A stretch of DNA of 64,000 bases from Ruminococcus flavefaciens (GTDB lineage Bacteria; Bacillota; Clostridia; Oscillospirales; Ruminococcaceae): the NCBI GenBank assembly GCA_023667045.1, contig JAMPAU010000003.1, positions 124,001 to 188,000 on the forward strand. The letters are read 5' to 3'. Made by a program: the position numbers and the translations under genes. Below are positions 34,441 through 45,569 of the stretch, one piece after another. Under the pieces are notes generated by a model. It worked only from the letters and a program-made list of their open reading frames with translations, ran no database searches and was not told the origin of the DNA. Within the stretch, counting starts at the first letter, position 1; every line of letters begins with the position of its first letter.

Positions 34441-34475
34441 AAAAAAGAACCGTCCGGAGACAGTTCTTTTTATAG
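34441..34475 (-). terminator. Terminator of the zinc-ribbon membrane protein gene
   Basis: Stem AGAACCGTC/GACAGTTCT with a CGGA loop and a T tract on the minus strand. Confidence 0.75.
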
Positions 34476-34476
34476 T

Positions 34477-35106
34477 TTATTCTTTTTTGGCTTGTATGAA
34501 ATCAAGTGCAAACGCTATGATAAATACAATAATCGCTATCCATAGTGCCACCCCGAAATCTATTTGCAGATAGTCTTCAAGGTCTTTTAGTTTCTGGTCG
34601 CCGATAGTGAAATATGACTTTGCGGAAAGTCTGAAAATAATCAGCGAGACAGCACTTGCTATACCTGCCTTTGTCTTTACAAGAGCGACAACTCCGCATA
34701 CTCCGGCGATAAGTACAAATATATTGAACAGACTGCCGTCATCGTCATCATCGTCCGACATTTCCTTTACATCTTCGCTTGTGTCCTTGTCGCCGAAAAT
34801 CATATCTGTACCGGTAATATTGCGTTTTTCGCCGGCACATGATACGCTCATGAACGGGAAGAAAAAGCATATTAATCCGATAAGCACGAGTATTTTCGGA
34901 ACAATCCTCATTATGCTCTTGTTATGTAGTATGTTCTGCACGGCGTTTCCTGTACCGGAATTATTCAGCTCAACAAAAGGCATAGGAGTAACAGGAGGAG
35001 GAGGGGTAACAGGCGTTCTGTTATCTTCGGTGCTGACAGTAAACCCGCATTTTCCGCAGAATTTAGCGTTGTCATCGAGTTCGTTGCCACAGTTTTTACA
35101 AATCAT
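34477..35106 (-). CDS. Zinc-ribbon membrane protein of unknown function
   Basis: About 209 residues from ATG 35106, which follows AAGGGTGG. An N-terminal zinc ribbon (CKNCG then CGKCG) is followed by a Pro-rich stretch, a membrane helix (about 70-88), an acidic loop with six consecutive Asp, and three more helices. Such zinc-ribbon membrane proteins are common in gut Clostridia and have no agreed role. An upstream GTG would add three residues. Confidence 0.75.
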   Translation of the reverse strand: MICKNCGNELDDNAKFCGKCGFTVSTEDNRTPVTPPPPVTPMPFVELNNSGTGNAVQNILHNKSIMRIVPKILVLIGLICFFFPFMSVSCAGEKRNITGTDMIFGDKDTSEDVKEMSDDDDDDGSLFNIFVLIAGVCGVVALVKTKAGIASAVSLIIFRLSAKSYFTIGDQKLKDLEDYLQIDFGVALWIAIIVFIIAFALDFIQAKKE

Positions 35107-35206
35107 AATATCCACCCTTATAAAAATAAATTCTTACATTATTATATATTAAAAAGCATATTATGTCAATAGTAATCCGAAAAAATAATTTAATATTTTC
35201 ATTTAA

Positions 35207-35653
35207 TCAGTCTAAAGATTTTTCAAGATATATCATGTCGGTAAGCAGTACACCGCACTCAAAAATAGGGTGATTATAATTTTCAGTGAAGAAATTTTTT
35301 ACAGTATAGGATTTCCGAAAACCGCACTTTTCATAGAAAGGCACGGTCAGCGGACTGTCGTCTGTTCCGACTTTGAGAGTATCATAGGAATCTGAATATT
35401 TTTCTTCAATAAATTCTATCATTTTTCGTCCGTAGCCTTTTTTACGGCATTCCGGAACAACAGCTATATTCTTTATTTCAAGAACTGAATTTACCTCGTC
35501 CGTTACGACACAGACAGCTTTTATTCCGTTGTCGTCAAGTAAATACATTGTGCCGTTTTCAAGATAACGGTCAATCATGTTTTCCTGTTCGTCAGCCATA
35601 AGGAGAAGGTTTATATATTTTTTCTTGTTGCTGATTATTTCAAAGATTTTCAT
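35207..35653 (-). CDS. GNAT-family N-acetyltransferase
   Basis: 148 residues with the acetyl-CoA-binding motif A: IKNIAVVPECRKKGYGRKMIEFI, matching V-x-P-x-x-R-x-x-G-x-G, and a C-terminal PFYEKCGF typical of the fold. It transfers acetyl from acetyl-CoA to an amine; the acceptor is unknown. Start supported by AGGAGA. It lies alone between unrelated small genes. Confidence 0.85.
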   Translation of the reverse strand: MKIFEIISNKKKYINLLLMADEQENMIDRYLENGTMYLLDDNGIKAVCVVTDEVNSVLEIKNIAVVPECRKKGYGRKMIEFIEEKYSDSYDTLKVGTDDSPLTVPFYEKCGFRKSYTVKNFFTENYNHPIFECGVLLTDMIYLEKSLD

Positions 35654-35676
35654 ATTTATCTCCTAATATTTTATTA

Positions 35677-36102
35677 TTAAAAATTAAAACTTTCTTTGCA
35701 GTGTTTCCGGATAAACTTCTTCATAATTGTGTCAGTGGTTATTATCATTGAAACTGGCGTTTTACTGCCCAGTATGCCAAAAGCAAGCCCATGATATGCG
35801 GTTTCATGATTTTTCAGACGGTATGAAATTTTAATCTGTGAACCGCAGTCATTGTGTACAAAAAGCTGACAGTTTGCACGCCGAATCAGAAAAATGACTT
35901 TGAAATAAAGAAGTTTTATACTTGCCGGACTTACATGAAAAATTTTCTTACAGCATGGCGGTTTATCGTTTTGAATGTAATATGAAAAAAATATTTTTCC
36001 GTCGGGCATGACAGTATATTTCTTTATATGACAATAGCAGTTATTGCCGAAATTATACGTATAATATATGTATTCAAGTTTTTCAGTACAGTTAAAAATC
36101 AT
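35677..36102 (-). CDS. Hypothetical protein
   Basis: About 141 residues from the ATG at 36102, which follows AAGGAAG. Cys- and Tyr-rich (YYTYNFGNNCYCHIKKYT, NDKPPCCKKIF), with a basic C-terminus and no clear membrane helix. Not recognised. It lies just upstream of the GNAT gene and downstream of the secDF terminator, so it starts its own unit. Confidence 0.5.
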   Translation of the reverse strand: MIFNCTEKLEYIYYTYNFGNNCYCHIKKYTVMPDGKIFFSYYIQNDKPPCCKKIFHVSPASIKLLYFKVIFLIRRANCQLFVHNDCGSQIKISYRLKNHETAYHGLAFGILGSKTPVSMIITTDTIMKKFIRKHCKESFNF

Positions 36103-36114
36103 AGACACTTCCTT

Positions 36115-36142
36115 GAAAAAAAGGACTGCCGGAGCAGTCCCT
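36115..36142 (-). terminator. Terminator of secDF
   Basis: Stem GGACTGC/GCAGTCC with a CGGA-type loop and a run of A on the plus strand, equal to T on the transcript. Confidence 0.85.
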
Positions 36143-36146
36143 TTAA

Positions 36147-38489
36147 TTATTTTTTAGCTGTGCGGGATTTCCACCACGACCATGTTACAGGAGCAACAAA
36201 GAGTGATGAGTAAGTACCCGAAATAAGTCCGAACATAAGCGGTACTGAGAATGTCAGCAGTGAAGTATAACCGCTTACTGCTACTACAATAGTTACTATA
36301 AGCATGGTACTGATAGTTGTTATTGAAGTGCGTATTGAACGTGTCATAGACTGTGAACAGCCTGCATTGATAAGCTCGTTGAGTGAAGCCTTAGGCATGA
36401 GTTTCTGATTTTCACGGATTCTGTCGTAAATAACGATAGTGTTGTTTATCGAGTAACCTAAAATGGTAAGGATTACTGCAACGGTATTTGAATTGAACTC
36501 AAAGCCGAAAAGTACAGATACTGCCAGTGCTACAAGCAGGTCATGGACAAGTGCAAGCACTGAACATACACCGGCAGACCAACCGCCTATCTTGCGGAAA
36601 CGTACTGCAATATAGATGATTACAATGATTGCCGCAAAGATTACTGCAACAAGGCATTTCAGCAGGAACTCACGACCAGATGACGGGCTTACGTCAGTGG
36701 AGTCAAAAAGTTCAATATTGCTGTCTGGGAATTTTTCCTGAAGTGCGTTAGTCATTTCCACCTGTCTGTCAACATTCAGACCTTCTTCAGAGGTGAAAGA
36801 AACTGTAATCTGTTTTCCGCCCGAATCAATGCTTTCGCCCTTGCGGACGCTTACAGGGACATTTACAATATCATGTATGATATTTTCTGCCTCGTTGGTG
36901 TCTATTTCGCCTGTGTAGTCGTAAGTAATCATAGTACCACCGCTGAACTCAAGAGCAAAGTTCGCACCGCCTCGTACAATGAGACCTCCTGCGAAAAGCA
37001 CAACAACTCCGGCGAGTATACCAATAATTATCTTTTTCTTTGAGCAGAAATCAAAAGTCTTTGATTCTTTTGTCTTTTCCTTGTAGCCATAGAGTTTCTT
37101 GTTCTGGAAACACTTGAACTTTGAAAGTGATGTAACCATGATTCTTGCAAGGAAAACGCCCATGATGAAGTTAAGCACAACGCCGGCAAGGAGTGTTATA
37201 CCGAATGAGTAAACAACGCCCTCAGCGGTTGCACCGAACATAAAGAAGATAGTCTTGTTGAGTATCTTTGAGAAGAAACTTGTAGGCACACCGAATGCAC
37301 CCATAAGTATGATAGCTATAATTACATTGGTAATATTGCCGTCGAGGATAGCAGAGAACGCTCTTTTATAAGCCACACGTATAGCGGAATCAAAAGATTT
37401 TCCAGACTGGATTTCTTCCTTGATACGTTCGCCTGTTATGATGTTAGCGTCAACGCCCATGCCGACGGAGAGAATTATACCAGCAATACCGGGAATTGTA
37501 AGTGTAGAGCCAGGCATGAATCCGAACCAGCCCGAAACAACAGCGATACTTCCGGCAATCTGTCCGCACAGTGCTATAACTGCAACCACGCCAGGCAGAC
37601 GGTAAAGGCATATCATATATATTGCAATGAATATAAATGCAATAAGTGCCGCAAGAAGTATAGCGTCAAGTGAACCCTCGCCCATTGTGGGGTCGATAGT
37701 CTTAAAACTTGTCGTTTCCAGTTTGAACGGCAAAGCACCTGAGTTAATCTGATTTGCAAGCTTGTTAGCAGATTCTTCTGTGAAACTACCAGTAATAACC
37801 GCACTGCCGTCAGTGATAGCACTGTTTACAGACGGAGCAGAAATCATGGTATTATCCATCCATATGGAAATAGGTGTACCACTACCGGCAAGTTCTGCTG
37901 TAGCCTCTGCGAACTTTTCACGTCCCGATGATTCGAGGTTAAGTTCAATAAGATACTGATATTCACCGGAGCTGTCATTTGCACGGTAAACAGCCTTTGC
38001 ACTGGCTACATCTCCGCCCTCAAGGACTATTTCGCCGGTAGGGATAATATTTCCCTCCTCGTCAGTTTCGGAATCCGTACCCTTGCGGAAAGTAAGACTT
38101 GCCATTTCGCCGAGTTCCTTGACAGAAGCCGACGGGTCAAAATCGCTTTCGCCTGCTTGCCACGGGAAACGCACAATAATTCTGTCGCTTTTTTCGTCGC
38201 TGTAAACTTCGCTGTCCGTGATACCGAGAGCCGAAAGTCTGGTATCAATAATAGCCGTAGCGGCTTTGAGCTGGTCGGAAGTAGCGTCAGCATCGTCAGC
38301 CGGAGAGAAAGTAACGTCAACACCGCCCTTGATGTCGATTCCAAGACGGATATCGTCAACGCCCTTGATAACGGTTTTTGTGTTGTCGCCGTAAAGATAG
38401 TTAAGACCAATTACAGACGACACACAAAACAGCGTGATTAAAGCAACGACAATGAAGAAAGTAGATTTTCCAATCTTTTTCACGGTCAT
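36147..38489 (-). CDS. secDF: Fused protein translocase subunit SecDF
   Basis: 780 residues, a single-chain SecD-SecF as in many Firmicutes. The SecD half has helix 1, the GIDIKGGVDVTF motif, a large periplasmic-side domain and five more helices (PGIAGIILSVGMGVDANIITGERIKEE, cited by ends). The SecF half begins near residue 470 with FALEFSGGTMITYDY and repeats the six-helix plan with the SINNTIVIYDRIREN segment. It uses the proton gradient to help pull proteins through SecYEG. The promoter is just upstream; the ATP synthase genes lie further upstream on the same strand. Confidence 0.95.
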   Translation of the reverse strand: MTVKKIGKSTFFIVVALITLFCVSSVIGLNYLYGDNTKTVIKGVDDIRLGIDIKGGVDVTFSPADDADATSDQLKAATAIIDTRLSALGITDSEVYSDEKSDRIIVRFPWQAGESDFDPSASVKELGEMASLTFRKGTDSETDEEGNIIPTGEIVLEGGDVASAKAVYRANDSSGEYQYLIELNLESSGREKFAEATAELAGSGTPISIWMDNTMISAPSVNSAITDGSAVITGSFTEESANKLANQINSGALPFKLETTSFKTIDPTMGEGSLDAILLAALIAFIFIAIYMICLYRLPGVVAVIALCGQIAGSIAVVSGWFGFMPGSTLTIPGIAGIILSVGMGVDANIITGERIKEEIQSGKSFDSAIRVAYKRAFSAILDGNITNVIIAIILMGAFGVPTSFFSKILNKTIFFMFGATAEGVVYSFGITLLAGVVLNFIMGVFLARIMVTSLSKFKCFQNKKLYGYKEKTKESKTFDFCSKKKIIIGILAGVVVLFAGGLIVRGGANFALEFSGGTMITYDYTGEIDTNEAENIIHDIVNVPVSVRKGESIDSGGKQITVSFTSEEGLNVDRQVEMTNALQEKFPDSNIELFDSTDVSPSSGREFLLKCLVAVIFAAIIVIIYIAVRFRKIGGWSAGVCSVLALVHDLLVALAVSVLFGFEFNSNTVAVILTILGYSINNTIVIYDRIRENQKLMPKASLNELINAGCSQSMTRSIRTSITTISTMLIVTIVVAVSGYTSLLTFSVPLMFGLISGTYSSLFVAPVTWSWWKSRTAKK

Positions 38490-38534
38490 GCCTCCTGAAA
38501 ATATATTTGTTCTGTCTGTATGACAATTAATATT

Positions 38535-38563
38535 ATTTTACTATATTATCAAAGAAAAGTCAA
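38535..38563 (-). promoter_or_regulatory. Promoter of secDF
   Basis: TTGACT, 17 bases, TAAAAT on the minus strand, about 50 bases before the secDF start. No terminator was seen between atpC and this promoter, so read-through is possible. Confidence 0.65.
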
Positions 38564-38589
38564 GTATATATGAAAAATTTCTGAATAAT

Positions 38590-39000
38590 TTATTTAAAAT
38601 GTTTCTGAGATATTTTCAGTCTGTTCATAGCCCTGTTGAGAGCCGTCTGAGTGTGGTAGTATTCCATTATGCTTTGTTTCTGTTTCATTTTTTCTTCTGC
38701 ACGCTGACGGGCTTCTTCCGCACGCTTTATATCAATTTCTTCGGGAAGTTCGCACGAGTCAGCAAGAATAATGGAAGACTCCGGCATAACCTGTATAAAT
38801 CCCTCAGATATAGCGGCATAGTGCCACTTGCCGTCAACCATGTATTTGAGTTCTCCGGTAGGCAGTGAAGTAACAAGCGGTTCATGACCATACATAATAC
38901 CTATAAGACCATCGATAGCCGTGATAACAAGATGTTCGCATTCTCCCTCATAGAAAACTCTGTCTGTGGCGATTATTTCGAGGTGAAAGGACTTAGCCAT
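38590..39000 (-). CDS. atpC: ATP synthase F1 epsilon subunit
   Basis: 136 residues: an N-terminal beta-sandwich (FHLEIIATDRVFYEGECEHL, GHEPLVTSLPTGEL) and a C-terminal two-helix part (EIDIKRAEEARQRAEEKM). Epsilon links the central stalk to the c-ring and can inhibit ATP hydrolysis. Last gene of the atp operon, 12 bases after atpD. Confidence 0.95.
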   Translation of the reverse strand: MAKSFHLEIIATDRVFYEGECEHLVITAIDGLIGIMYGHEPLVTSLPTGELKYMVDGKWHYAAISEGFIQVMPESSIILADSCELPEEIDIKRAEEARQRAEEKMKQKQSIMEYYHTQTALNRAMNRLKISQKHFK

Positions 39001-39012
39001 TTAACTACCTCC

Positions 39013-40404
<1,392 letters not shown>

Positions 40405-40414
40405 TTATATTTTT

Positions 40415-40984
40415 TCAGCTCCTTTTCAAGCTAAATATCTTGTCACGGTAGTATTCATACTGCTTTTGCCTTAATTCAGTTTCACGTTTTAGAAGTTCTG
40501 CCATTTCTATGAAAGTATCAAGCGTATCAACGATTTTCTGCTGAATCTCAATCGGTGGGAAAGGTATTTCAAACTGTGAATATAAGCTAATCCAGTGTCT
40601 CATATGAGAACTGGGCTTGAATTTAATGCAGTCCATAGCATAGAATACATATCTTAAACATATATTTTCCTTTGGCTTCAGCATTTTCATAGCAGAAGAC
40701 TTTACTTTAAAATCAAAATCAACCCAGTGAAAACTTGTCGTGAAATCGTCAAATATTATTACCGGATTTTCTTTATCAGCCTTATATATTCCGGCTGTTT
40801 CGTCGGTATAGCCAAGTATGAAAGACTGTCCGGCTGTCAGAACGGGTGTTTTATAAGAATCATTATAATCTGTGCTTTTTACTATATATTTTGTTGGCTG
40901 TTCATAATCAAGACAGTTTTCAAGTTTTCTGTATTCCACGCCGTCGGGGCATAGCCTTTCAATCATATCAAAGACATTTTCCAT
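40415..40984 (-). CDS. Half-length type I restriction specificity subunit (HsdS-like) inside the atp operon
   Basis: 189 residues, one target-recognition domain and one conserved helical region, against about 370-400 for a complete HsdS. The start (LCPDGVEYRKLENCL) and the end (PFPPIEIQQKIVDTLDTF then LRQKQYEYYRDKIFSL) are classic HsdS segments. It lies between atpG (stop three bases before its ATG, with GAGGAA inside the end of atpG) and atpD, in the same direction. Half-HsdS proteins can pair up to make a working specificity unit. No hsdM or hsdR is next to it; a complete locus is about 14 kb away. Either an acquired gene fixed in the operon or a decaying fragment. Confidence 0.88.
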   Translation of the reverse strand: MENVFDMIERLCPDGVEYRKLENCLDYEQPTKYIVKSTDYNDSYKTPVLTAGQSFILGYTDETAGIYKADKENPVIIFDDFTTSFHWVDFDFKVKSSAMKMLKPKENICLRYVFYAMDCIKFKPSSHMRHWISLYSQFEIPFPPIEIQQKIVDTLDTFIEMAELLKRETELRQKQYEYYRDKIFSLKRS

Positions 40985-40987
40985 AGG

Positions 40988-41896
40988 CTATTCCTCAATG
41001 CTTGACGCACCGCCACAGACTTCGGTTATTTCTTGAGTGATAGCGGACTGTCTCGCACGGTTATAGAGCAGTGAAAGGTCTTTTATCATATCCTTTGCAC
41101 TATTGGTAGCGGAATCCATAGCGGTCATACGAGCCTGCTGTTCACAGCAGAAAGCCTCAACCATAGCACCGTATATGAGACCCTTTGCGTAGTTCGGGAT
41201 AAGATAAGCCATAACTTCTTCCGGAGACGGCACAAAAGAGGCTTTAGGGAGTTTCTTCATAGTGCCGTCGGCGGACTTGCCGAAATGTCTTCTGCTGAAA
41301 GGCAAAAGCTGTACTGTTTTCGGTTCAAACTGATTTGAGTTAACCATATTGGTATAGATAAGATAAACCTCATCGAGTTCTTTCTTCTCGAATTTTTCAA
41401 GCACAAGCTCGGCTATTTCCCTTGCACGATAGAGTGTGGGATTCTGTGTGGTATAAAGAAATTCCCCGTCAACGTAAGCTTTTTTGGATTTTTTCATTCT
41501 GTTCTGAAAGTACATTCTGCCTACGTGTCCCATAACAAAGAGATAGCAGTTGTCAATATCGGGAGCTTCAGATAGTTTCTGTTCGGTATATCTTAAAATA
41601 TTATGGTTGTAGCTTCCGCACAGACCCTTGTCTGCCGTAATGACTATATAGCCCTTTTTACGCTTGTCTTCTGGGACATTCTGTCTTTTGTCGAAATAAA
41701 ACTGTCTTGTATGCGGAGTATGTTCGAGGATACTCTCAATAGTAGACTGTAGCTTTTCAAAGTAAGGAGCGGTTGCGTCAAGGGACTTTCTCGCCTTTTT
41801 CAGCTTTGACGAGGAAATAAGGTACATGGCATTGGTTATTTTAAGTATCTGTTCGATACTTGCTATACGTTCACGTATTTCTCTTATGTTAGCCAA
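40988..41896 (-). CDS. atpG: ATP synthase F1 gamma subunit
   Basis: 302 residues with the long N-terminal helix (NIREIRERIASIEQILKITNAMYLISSSKL), the GLCGSYN segment and the C-terminal helix with ARMTAMDSATNSAKDMI. Central rotor shaft of F1. Starts 15 bases after the fused delta-alpha gene. Confidence 0.97.
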   Translation of the reverse strand: MANIREIRERIASIEQILKITNAMYLISSSKLKKARKSLDATAPYFEKLQSTIESILEHTPHTRQFYFDKRQNVPEDKRKKGYIVITADKGLCGSYNHNILRYTEQKLSEAPDIDNCYLFVMGHVGRMYFQNRMKKSKKAYVDGEFLYTTQNPTLYRAREIAELVLEKFEKKELDEVYLIYTNMVNSNQFEPKTVQLLPFSRRHFGKSADGTMKKLPKASFVPSPEEVMAYLIPNYAKGLIYGAMVEAFCCEQQARMTAMDSATNSAKDMIKDLSLLYNRARQSAITQEITEVCGGASSIEE

Positions 41897-41911
41897 ACGA
41901 ATACCTCCCTT

Positions 41912-43930
41912 TTATTCCTCAAAAGCCGTTGCGATTCTCTCTATTCTTTCGGCGAGGTCGTCAGTGAGTACTTTCTTTTCGTCGATTTCCTCTATTATAT
42001 CCTGTCCGTAACTGCGTATATAGTTCATGATTTCCGTGCGGTACTCTCTCAGTTCCTTAACCGGAATATCCTCAAAGAATCCGTGCTGTGCCAGATACAG
42101 AAGTATAACCTGTTCATAGTGTGGCAGAGGATTATATAAAGGCTGTTTGAGGAGTTCAGTAAGCATATGACCGTGATTAAGCAGGTCGGTTGTTGCCTTG
42201 TCGAGTTCAGAGGAGAACTGCGTAAAGATTTCCATTTCCTTGAATTGTGCTAAATCAATACGGAGATTTCCAGAAGCTTTTTTCATAGCCTTAGTCTGTG
42301 CCGCACCGCCTACACGTGATACTGAAAGTCCATAGTTTACGGCAGGGCGGAGACCGGAATTGAATAATTCGCTCTCAAGGAAAATCTGTCCGTCAGTGAT
42401 AGAGATAACGTTTGTCGGAATGTATGCAGAAATATCACCGGCGAGTGTTTCAATGATAGGAAGTGCAGTAAGCGAACCTCCGCCGTGTTCGTCGTCAAGA
42501 CGGCTGGAGCGTTCAAGCAGTCTTGAATGCAGATAGAAAACGTCACCGGGGTATGCCTCACGTCCGGGCGGTCTGTGGAGCAACAGCGACATTGCACGGT
42601 ATGCAACGGCGTGTTTTGACAGGTCGTCATATACTATTAAAACGTCCTTGCCCTTTGACATGAAGTACTCAGCCATAGCCGTACCGGAGTAGGGGGCTAT
42701 ATACTGAAATGGTGCAGGTTCGCTTGCCGACGCTGAAACAACTACAGAGTATTCCATAGCACCATATTTTTTCAAGTTATTTACAACCTGTGCAACCGTT
42801 GATGACTTCTGACCGATTGCAACATATATACAGATAACGTCCTTGCCTTTTTGGTTTATGATAGTGTCAATGGCGATAGAAGTTTTACCTGTTTGTCTGT
42901 CGCCTATGATAAGCTCACGCTGTCCACGACCGATAGGAAACATAGAGTCTATAGCAAGAATACCCGTCTGTAAAGGAACATTTACGGATTTTCTTTCAAT
43001 AACGCTTGGTGCTTCACGCTCGATAGGGAAGTAGTCGTCTGCCTTGATAGCACCCAGTCCATCAATCGGAGAACCGAGAGCATCGACAACACGTCCTAAA
43101 AGTTCGTCGCTTACGCCTACGCCGGCACGTTTTCCGGTGCGCACTACAGAAGACCCTTCAGTAAGTCCGTGTTCCTGTCCGAGAAGAACCGCACCTACTG
43201 TTTTTTCCTCAATGCTCTGTATAATGCCACGCACGCCGTTTTCAAATTCAACGAGTTCGCCGTACATTACACCGCCCATACCGTGAATACGTGCTATGCC
43301 GTCGCCGATACGTGTAATAAAACCAGTTTCATTAGTGCCTGTCTTTGCGGTAAAATCTTTTACTTCAGTTTTGAGTACTGATATAATATCGCCGGAATCG
43401 GTATTATCTGATTCGATAAATTCCGTTGCCTTAGTCTGAAAACTTTCTTTCATTTTCTTCAGGCTTGTGCGGTAACTCTTATCATACTCAACGTCTCCGG
43501 CGTTAAGGATAAAACCGCCTATTATATCGGGGTCGTGGCGGTATTCAATGGCAACGTCCTCTTTAACGAAACGTTCCATAATAAATTTGCGTAAATCCGA
43601 CTGCTGTGTTTCAGTAAGAGGTGTGACATATCTTACAACCGCACGGATACTTCCCTGTTTTTCAAGGAGAATATCGCTGTATTCCTCAAAGATTTCTGAA
43701 AGGCTGTCTATTGCACCGCTTCTGACGACGTTTATCATGAATCTTTCAAGACTTTCGGGAAAGAGTTTTTTTATGATATTTCTTTTTTCGTCCGGAGTGA
43801 CAAGAGGATTTGAAAGAGTATCTGCAACATCGGGACATGAATCAAAAATACTTTTTACTTTGTCAATATCTTCCTGTGAGGATTCAAGGCGGACAAGTTC
43901 TTTCAGAAAATATTTTGCATTTTCTTTCAT
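41912..43930 (-). CDS. atpHA: Fused ATP synthase delta-alpha subunit (AtpH-AtpA)
   Basis: 672 residues without an internal stop. Residues 1 to about 165 match the delta/OSCP subunit ([20 protein letters not shown], then the end [18 protein letters not shown]); residues from about 175 match full-length alpha ([19 protein letters not shown]-loop [29 protein letters not shown]). The sum of usual lengths (about 170 and 502) equals the observed length, so no domain is lost. In ordinary operons these are two genes. Delta sits on top of the alpha3-beta3 head, one per enzyme, while alpha is present three times, so the fusion poses a stoichiometry puzzle. It could be a real fusion, could be processed, or could reflect a lost stop codon. 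Confidence 0.93.
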   Translation of the reverse strand: MKENAKYFLKELVRLESSQEDIDKVKSIFDSCPDVADTLSNPLVTPDEKRNIIKKLFPESLERFMINVVRSGAIDSLSEIFEEYSDILLEKQGSIRAVVRYVTPLTETQQSDLRKFIMERFVKEDVAIEYRHDPDIIGGFILNAGDVEYDKSYRTSLKKMKESFQTKATEFIESDNTDSGDIISVLKTEVKDFTAKTGTNETGFITRIGDGIARIHGMGGVMYGELVEFENGVRGIIQSIEEKTVGAVLLGQEHGLTEGSSVVRTGKRAGVGVSDELLGRVVDALGSPIDGLGAIKADDYFPIEREAPSVIERKSVNVPLQTGILAIDSMFPIGRGQRELIIGDRQTGKTSIAIDTIINQKGKDVICIYVAIGQKSSTVAQVVNNLKKYGAMEYSVVVSASASEPAPFQYIAPYSGTAMAEYFMSKGKDVLIVYDDLSKHAVAYRAMSLLLHRPPGREAYPGDVFYLHSRLLERSSRLDDEHGGGSLTALPIIETLAGDISAYIPTNVISITDGQIFLESELFNSGLRPAVNYGLSVSRVGGAAQTKAMKKASGNLRIDLAQFKEMEIFTQFSSELDKATTDLLNHGHMLTELLKQPLYNPLPHYEQVILLYLAQHGFFEDIPVKELREYRTEIMNYIRSYGQDIIEEIDEKKVLTDDLAERIERIATAFEE

Positions 43931-44439
43931 CAGTCTTTATCCTCCTCTGCCGAAAGAAACTCGTCTACTAAACGGCGGTTTTTTTCGTCGTCAACGTTTT
44001 CGCCGATAATTTTAGAGGCAGCCTCAATAGCGAGGTCGGCAATCTGTGACTGTGCCTGCTGTATAACTCTTTTTCTTTCGTTTTCGATAGTTTTTCCGGC
44101 ATCGCTGATAATTTCAGAAGCTTCTTCCTGTGATTTTTTTAGAATAGCAGATTTTTCAGCTTCAGCGTCGTCATGAGCTTTCATAATAATTTTCTGTGCT
44201 TCTTCCTTTGCATTGCTGAGACTTTCTGCATACTGCTGTTTAAGTTCTTCCGCCTCACGGCGAGATTTTTCTGCCTCGTCCATGTTGTCTTGGATAGTTC
44301 TTGTGCGTTCATTCATAATTTTGGTTATTGGCTTGAAAAGGAATATCCGGAGCAGGATAAACAGTATGATAATATTTACCGCTGACCATATGAAATTCCA
44401 TATATTAACGTCAAGCATTGTACCCTTTAAAGCGTCCAT
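43930..44439 (-). CDS. atpF: ATP synthase F0 b subunit
   Basis: 169 residues: one N-terminal membrane helix ([19 protein letters not shown]) then a long charged coiled coil ([20 protein letters not shown]). Peripheral stalk of the enzyme. Its stop overlaps the start of the delta-alpha gene by one base. Confidence 0.95.
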   Translation of the reverse strand: MDALKGTMLDVNIWNFIWSAVNIIILFILLRIFLFKPITKIMNERTRTIQDNMDEAEKSRREAEELKQQYAESLSNAKEEAQKIIMKAHDDAEAEKSAILKKSQEEASEIISDAGKTIENERKRVIQQAQSQIADLAIEAASKIIGENVDDEKNRRLVDEFLSAEEDKD

Positions 44440-44485
44440 GCTGTAACTTCCTTTCTTCTGATTTACCTGTCATTATCCGGACAGA

Positions 44486-44707
44486 TTACTTGAGTATGAA
44501 GATAATCAGAATCGCAATAACGAAACCGTAGATAGCGGTAGCCTCAGCCAATGCACAGCCGAGCAGGAGAGCCTTGTTTATGTCGCCTTTAGCTTCCGGC
44601 TGACGTGCTATAGCGTCTGCTGCCTTAGAAGTTGCTATACCTATACCGATACCTGCACCCATGCCTGTGAGAACTGCAAGACCTGCACCAATTGCTATTA
44701 ATCCCAT
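44486..44707 (-). CDS. atpE: ATP synthase F0 c subunit
   Basis: 73 residues, two membrane helices with the polar loop ARQPEAKGD and the ion-binding E55 (LAEATAIYGF). Compared with Na-type c subunits, the Gln of helix 1 is I22 and the Ser/Thr after the Glu is A56, so key Na ligands are missing; proton coupling is more likely. Forms the rotor ring. Confidence 0.96.
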   Translation of the reverse strand: MGLIAIGAGLAVLTGMGAGIGIGIATSKAADAIARQPEAKGDINKALLLGCALAEATAIYGFVIAILIIFILK

Positions 44708-44748
44708 GATAAATTACCTCCGTAAATTTTTTTTATAAATAAATTTTT

Positions 44749-45435
44749 TTATTCGTTTTCCATAGCCTCAGACATGAAAAGCGAAGTTAAGAATACAAAT
44801 ACATAAGCCTGTATACAGCCGTCGAAAATATCAAAGTAGAAACTGAAAATCAACGGCAAGCCAACAGGAAGTATCATCTTGATAAGCTCCATTACAACGA
44901 ATGCACCGAGAACGTTACCGAAAAGTCGCATACAAAGTGAAAGCGGTTTAATGACAAGTTCGAGAATATTCATAGGTATCATCAAAGGCATAGGCTCTTT
45001 GAAACTTTTCAGCCAGCCCTTGAATCCCTTTTCACGCATTCCGCTGAACTGTATAAGCAGTATGGCGAAAAGTGCCAGAGTAGCAGTAACGCCCAAATCC
45101 TTAGTAGGCGGTCGCAGACCAAAAAGACCTATTATATTTGACATACCTATATATATAAGGAACGTTTCCAGTATAGGCAGATATTTCTTTCCTTTTTCGC
45201 CGAGTATTTCAAGAAAGAAATTATTCATCCATTCTATTCCTGACTCTATAAGACACTGAGCACCTGTCGGTACAGTTTTCAGCTTACGCACAAGCAGTAT
45301 TGAGGCAAGCACCAGCACAGCCATGATAACCCATGTTATCACACATGATTCCGGAACAGGTATACCGCCAAATATTGGTATCGTAAAAGCCACACGGCAT
45401 TCAAGTTCTTCCATAAGTTTTTCTGCAATATCCAT
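44749..45435 (-). CDS. atpB: ATP synthase F0 a subunit
   Basis: 228 residues, about six membrane helices, with the essential Arg in PLSLCMRLFGNVLGAF and the C-terminal CIQAYVFVFLTSLFM helix. Forms the ion half-channels next to the c ring. First gene of the operon, preceded by an attenuator-like hairpin and a promoter. Confidence 0.96.
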   Translation of the reverse strand: MDIAEKLMEELECRVAFTIPIFGGIPVPESCVITWVIMAVLVLASILLVRKLKTVPTGAQCLIESGIEWMNNFFLEILGEKGKKYLPILETFLIYIGMSNIIGLFGLRPPTKDLGVTATLALFAILLIQFSGMREKGFKGWLKSFKEPMPLMIPMNILELVIKPLSLCMRLFGNVLGAFVVMELIKMILPVGLPLIFSFYFDIFDGCIQAYVFVFLTSLFMSEAMENE

Positions 45436-45455
45436 GTATCACACCTTCTTTCAGT

Positions 45456-45496
45456 TAAAAATAAAAACGGAGACAGCACATGGCATAAATCCCCGT
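45456..45496 (-). terminator. Terminator-like hairpin in the atp operon leader
   Basis: On the minus strand ACGGGGA and TCTCCGT form a seven-pair stem followed by TTTTATTTTT. It lies between the atp promoter and atpB, about 30 bases before the start codon, so it would cut off the atp transcript unless bypassed. Alternatively it ends a read-through transcript from the exopolysaccharide genes. Confidence 0.6.
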
Positions 45497-45569
45497 TGAT
45501 TTTGTCAGAATAAGTCTGCAAAGTATATCTGAAACAATACCCGACAGCCATATTTCTACTGCCTTTAAT

